In this document: positions 6,657 through 6,880 of the stretch, piece after piece
Position numbering within the stretch: the stretch's first letter is position 1
Layout: each line of letters starts with the position of its first letter
Source of the DNA: Desulfobulbaceae bacterium
GTDB taxonomy: Bacteria; Desulfobacterota; Desulfobulbia; Desulfobulbales; Desulfobulbaceae
Assembly (NCBI GenBank): GCA_007121995.1
Contig: SKJK01000281.1
Coordinates: forward strand, 1 to 6,880
Direction of reading: 5' to 3'
DNA: 6,880 nt
The notes under the pieces: model-generated
The model's input: only the letters and a program-made list of their open reading frames with translations
Told to the model about the DNA's origin: nothing
Databases searched by the model: none
Translations under genes and position numbers: made by a program

Positions 6657-6682
6657 CAAGGACCCGCTACGGGTGCACCTTG
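6657..6682 (-). repeat. Hairpin in kor leader, 10 bp with a 3-nt bulge
   Basis: CAAGG-ACCCG (6657-6666) pairs with CGGGT (6670-6674) and CCTTG (6678-6682), with GCA bulged on one side and a CTA loop on the plus strand. It is the best stem in the upstream region. A second possible stem, GGGTC (6650-6654) with GACCC (6661-6665), uses some of the same bases and cannot form at the same time. Confidence 0.45.
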
Positions 6683-6692
6683 TCCGATCGAT

Positions 6693-6720
6693 GCAGCCGG
6701 CGTTAAGACCTTCGGCTTGC
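6693..6720 (-). repeat. Hairpin in kor leader
   Basis: GCAGCCG (6693-6699) pairs with CGGCTTGC (6713-6720), with one bulged base, closing a 13-nt loop. It lies 10 nt from the hairpin at 6657-6682. Confidence 0.35.
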
Positions 6721-6749
6721 GAGCGACATCTATGAATGGATACCAGACA

Positions 6750-6772
6750 ACTCCTTCACGCCCTCAAGAAGT
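6750..6772 (-). repeat. Hairpin near the 5' end of the kor leader
   Basis: In the minus-strand RNA, ACUUCUU (6772-6766) pairs over 7 bp with AAGGAGU (6756-6750), including one U-G pair, around a 9-nt loop. The stem's 3' arm contains an AAGGAG that looks like a ribosome site. No plausible gene follows it, so a short leader peptide is not supported. Confidence 0.35.
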
Positions 6773-6802
6773 CGGCTCCCCGGGAGATGAAAAATCGATG
6801 AT

Positions 6803-6808
6803 ATTATA
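6803..6808 (-). promoter_or_regulatory. Possible -10 box of the kor operon
   Basis: The minus strand reads TATAAT, a perfect -10 hexamer, in an A/T-rich setting. No good -35 is present at 16-18 nt, so a different sigma factor, an activator, or chance are all possible. Use of this site would start RNA near 6796 and give a leader of about 270 nt before the korD ATG. Confidence 0.4.
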
Positions 6809-6850
6809 GAAAAACATTTGTTCGTACGTTTTTTTTGCCTAGAATAAATC

Positions 6851-6880
6851 ATGGCTCATATAAACACCAACACCTCGAAC
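6851..6880 (+). CDS. Possible 5' end of a gene, flagellin-like start
   Basis: An ATG at 6851 opens a frame that stays open to the window edge: MAHINTNTSN. The MA-x-INTN pattern resembles the first residues of bacterial flagellins (for example MALTINTNV-type starts). Only ten codons are visible, there is no clear ribosome site upstream (GCCTAGAATAAATC), and no sigma28 or sigma54 flagellar promoter could be recognised. It may be chance. Confidence 0.3.
   Translation, partial: MAHINTNTSN

Larger units (their letters stand above)
6523..6850. other. Non-coding region upstream of korD, rich in hairpins
   Basis: No open frame in this 328-base stretch looks like a real gene. An 86-codon frame on the plus strand (6549-6809) has no ribosome site or recognisable motif and is opposite the likely leader of korD. 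The region holds a TATAAT box facing korD (6803-6808), a short dyad CTCCCCGGGAG near 6776-6786, and several hairpins (6553-6578, 6650-6682, 6693-6720, 6750-6772). A weaker alternative promoter facing korD is ATGACG (6641-6636), 18 nt, TATAGA (6617-6612). I read it as a regulatory leader or a small structured repeat. Confidence 0.55.

Overview
The window is ordinary-density bacterial chromosome of about 50% GC from an anaerobe. The genes are two radical-SAM proteins, a four-subunit ferredoxin-linked 2-oxoacid oxidoreductase, a flavodoxin-fold protein with clustered cysteines, and a small zinc-ribbon gene next to a DUF4388-like gene. Together these suggest a Desulfobacterota-type bacterium (a sulfate reducer or relative). 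That placement is inferred from protein style and gene content; there is no rRNA marker here.

Layout: 1-665 (+) is the C-terminal part of a radical-SAM protein whose cluster-binding end lies before the window. 744-1790 (+) is rlmN, the 23S rRNA A2503 methyltransferase. Converging on it from the other strand are a 61-residue zinc-ribbon protein (2635-2820) and a DUF4388-like protein of about 204 residues (1933-2547). A well-formed sigma70-type promoter (2897-2925) precedes this pair. From 6522 down to 3073 (-) runs a tight five-gene operon: korD (ferredoxin), korA (alpha), korB (beta), korC (gamma), then a flavodoxin-family gene. Its junctions are short overlaps, a 0-nt junction and one 12-nt gap, and most starts carry a clear Shine-Dalgarno sequence. 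6523-6850 holds no convincing gene. It contains a TATAAT box facing korD, then roughly 270 nt with several hairpins, two of them mutually exclusive. The last 30 bases open a possible + strand reading frame resembling a flagellin N-terminus.

How the genes work together: KorA and KorB form the catalytic core (KorB holds thiamine diphosphate and a [4Fe-4S] cluster), KorC completes the CoA-dependent enzyme, and KorD carries electrons through two [4Fe-4S] clusters. The enzyme interconverts a 2-oxoacid (2-oxoglutarate is the best guess) plus CoA with the acyl-CoA, CO2 and reduced ferredoxin. The coupled flavoprotein has an Isf-like cysteine pattern and may exchange electrons with this system.

Most of the window is recognisable core metabolism and RNA modification. 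The parts that deserve a second look are the structured leader of the kor operon, the Isf-like partner at its end, and the uncharacterised zinc-ribbon/DUF4388-like pair. I found no CRISPR, insertion sequence, tRNA or rRNA.
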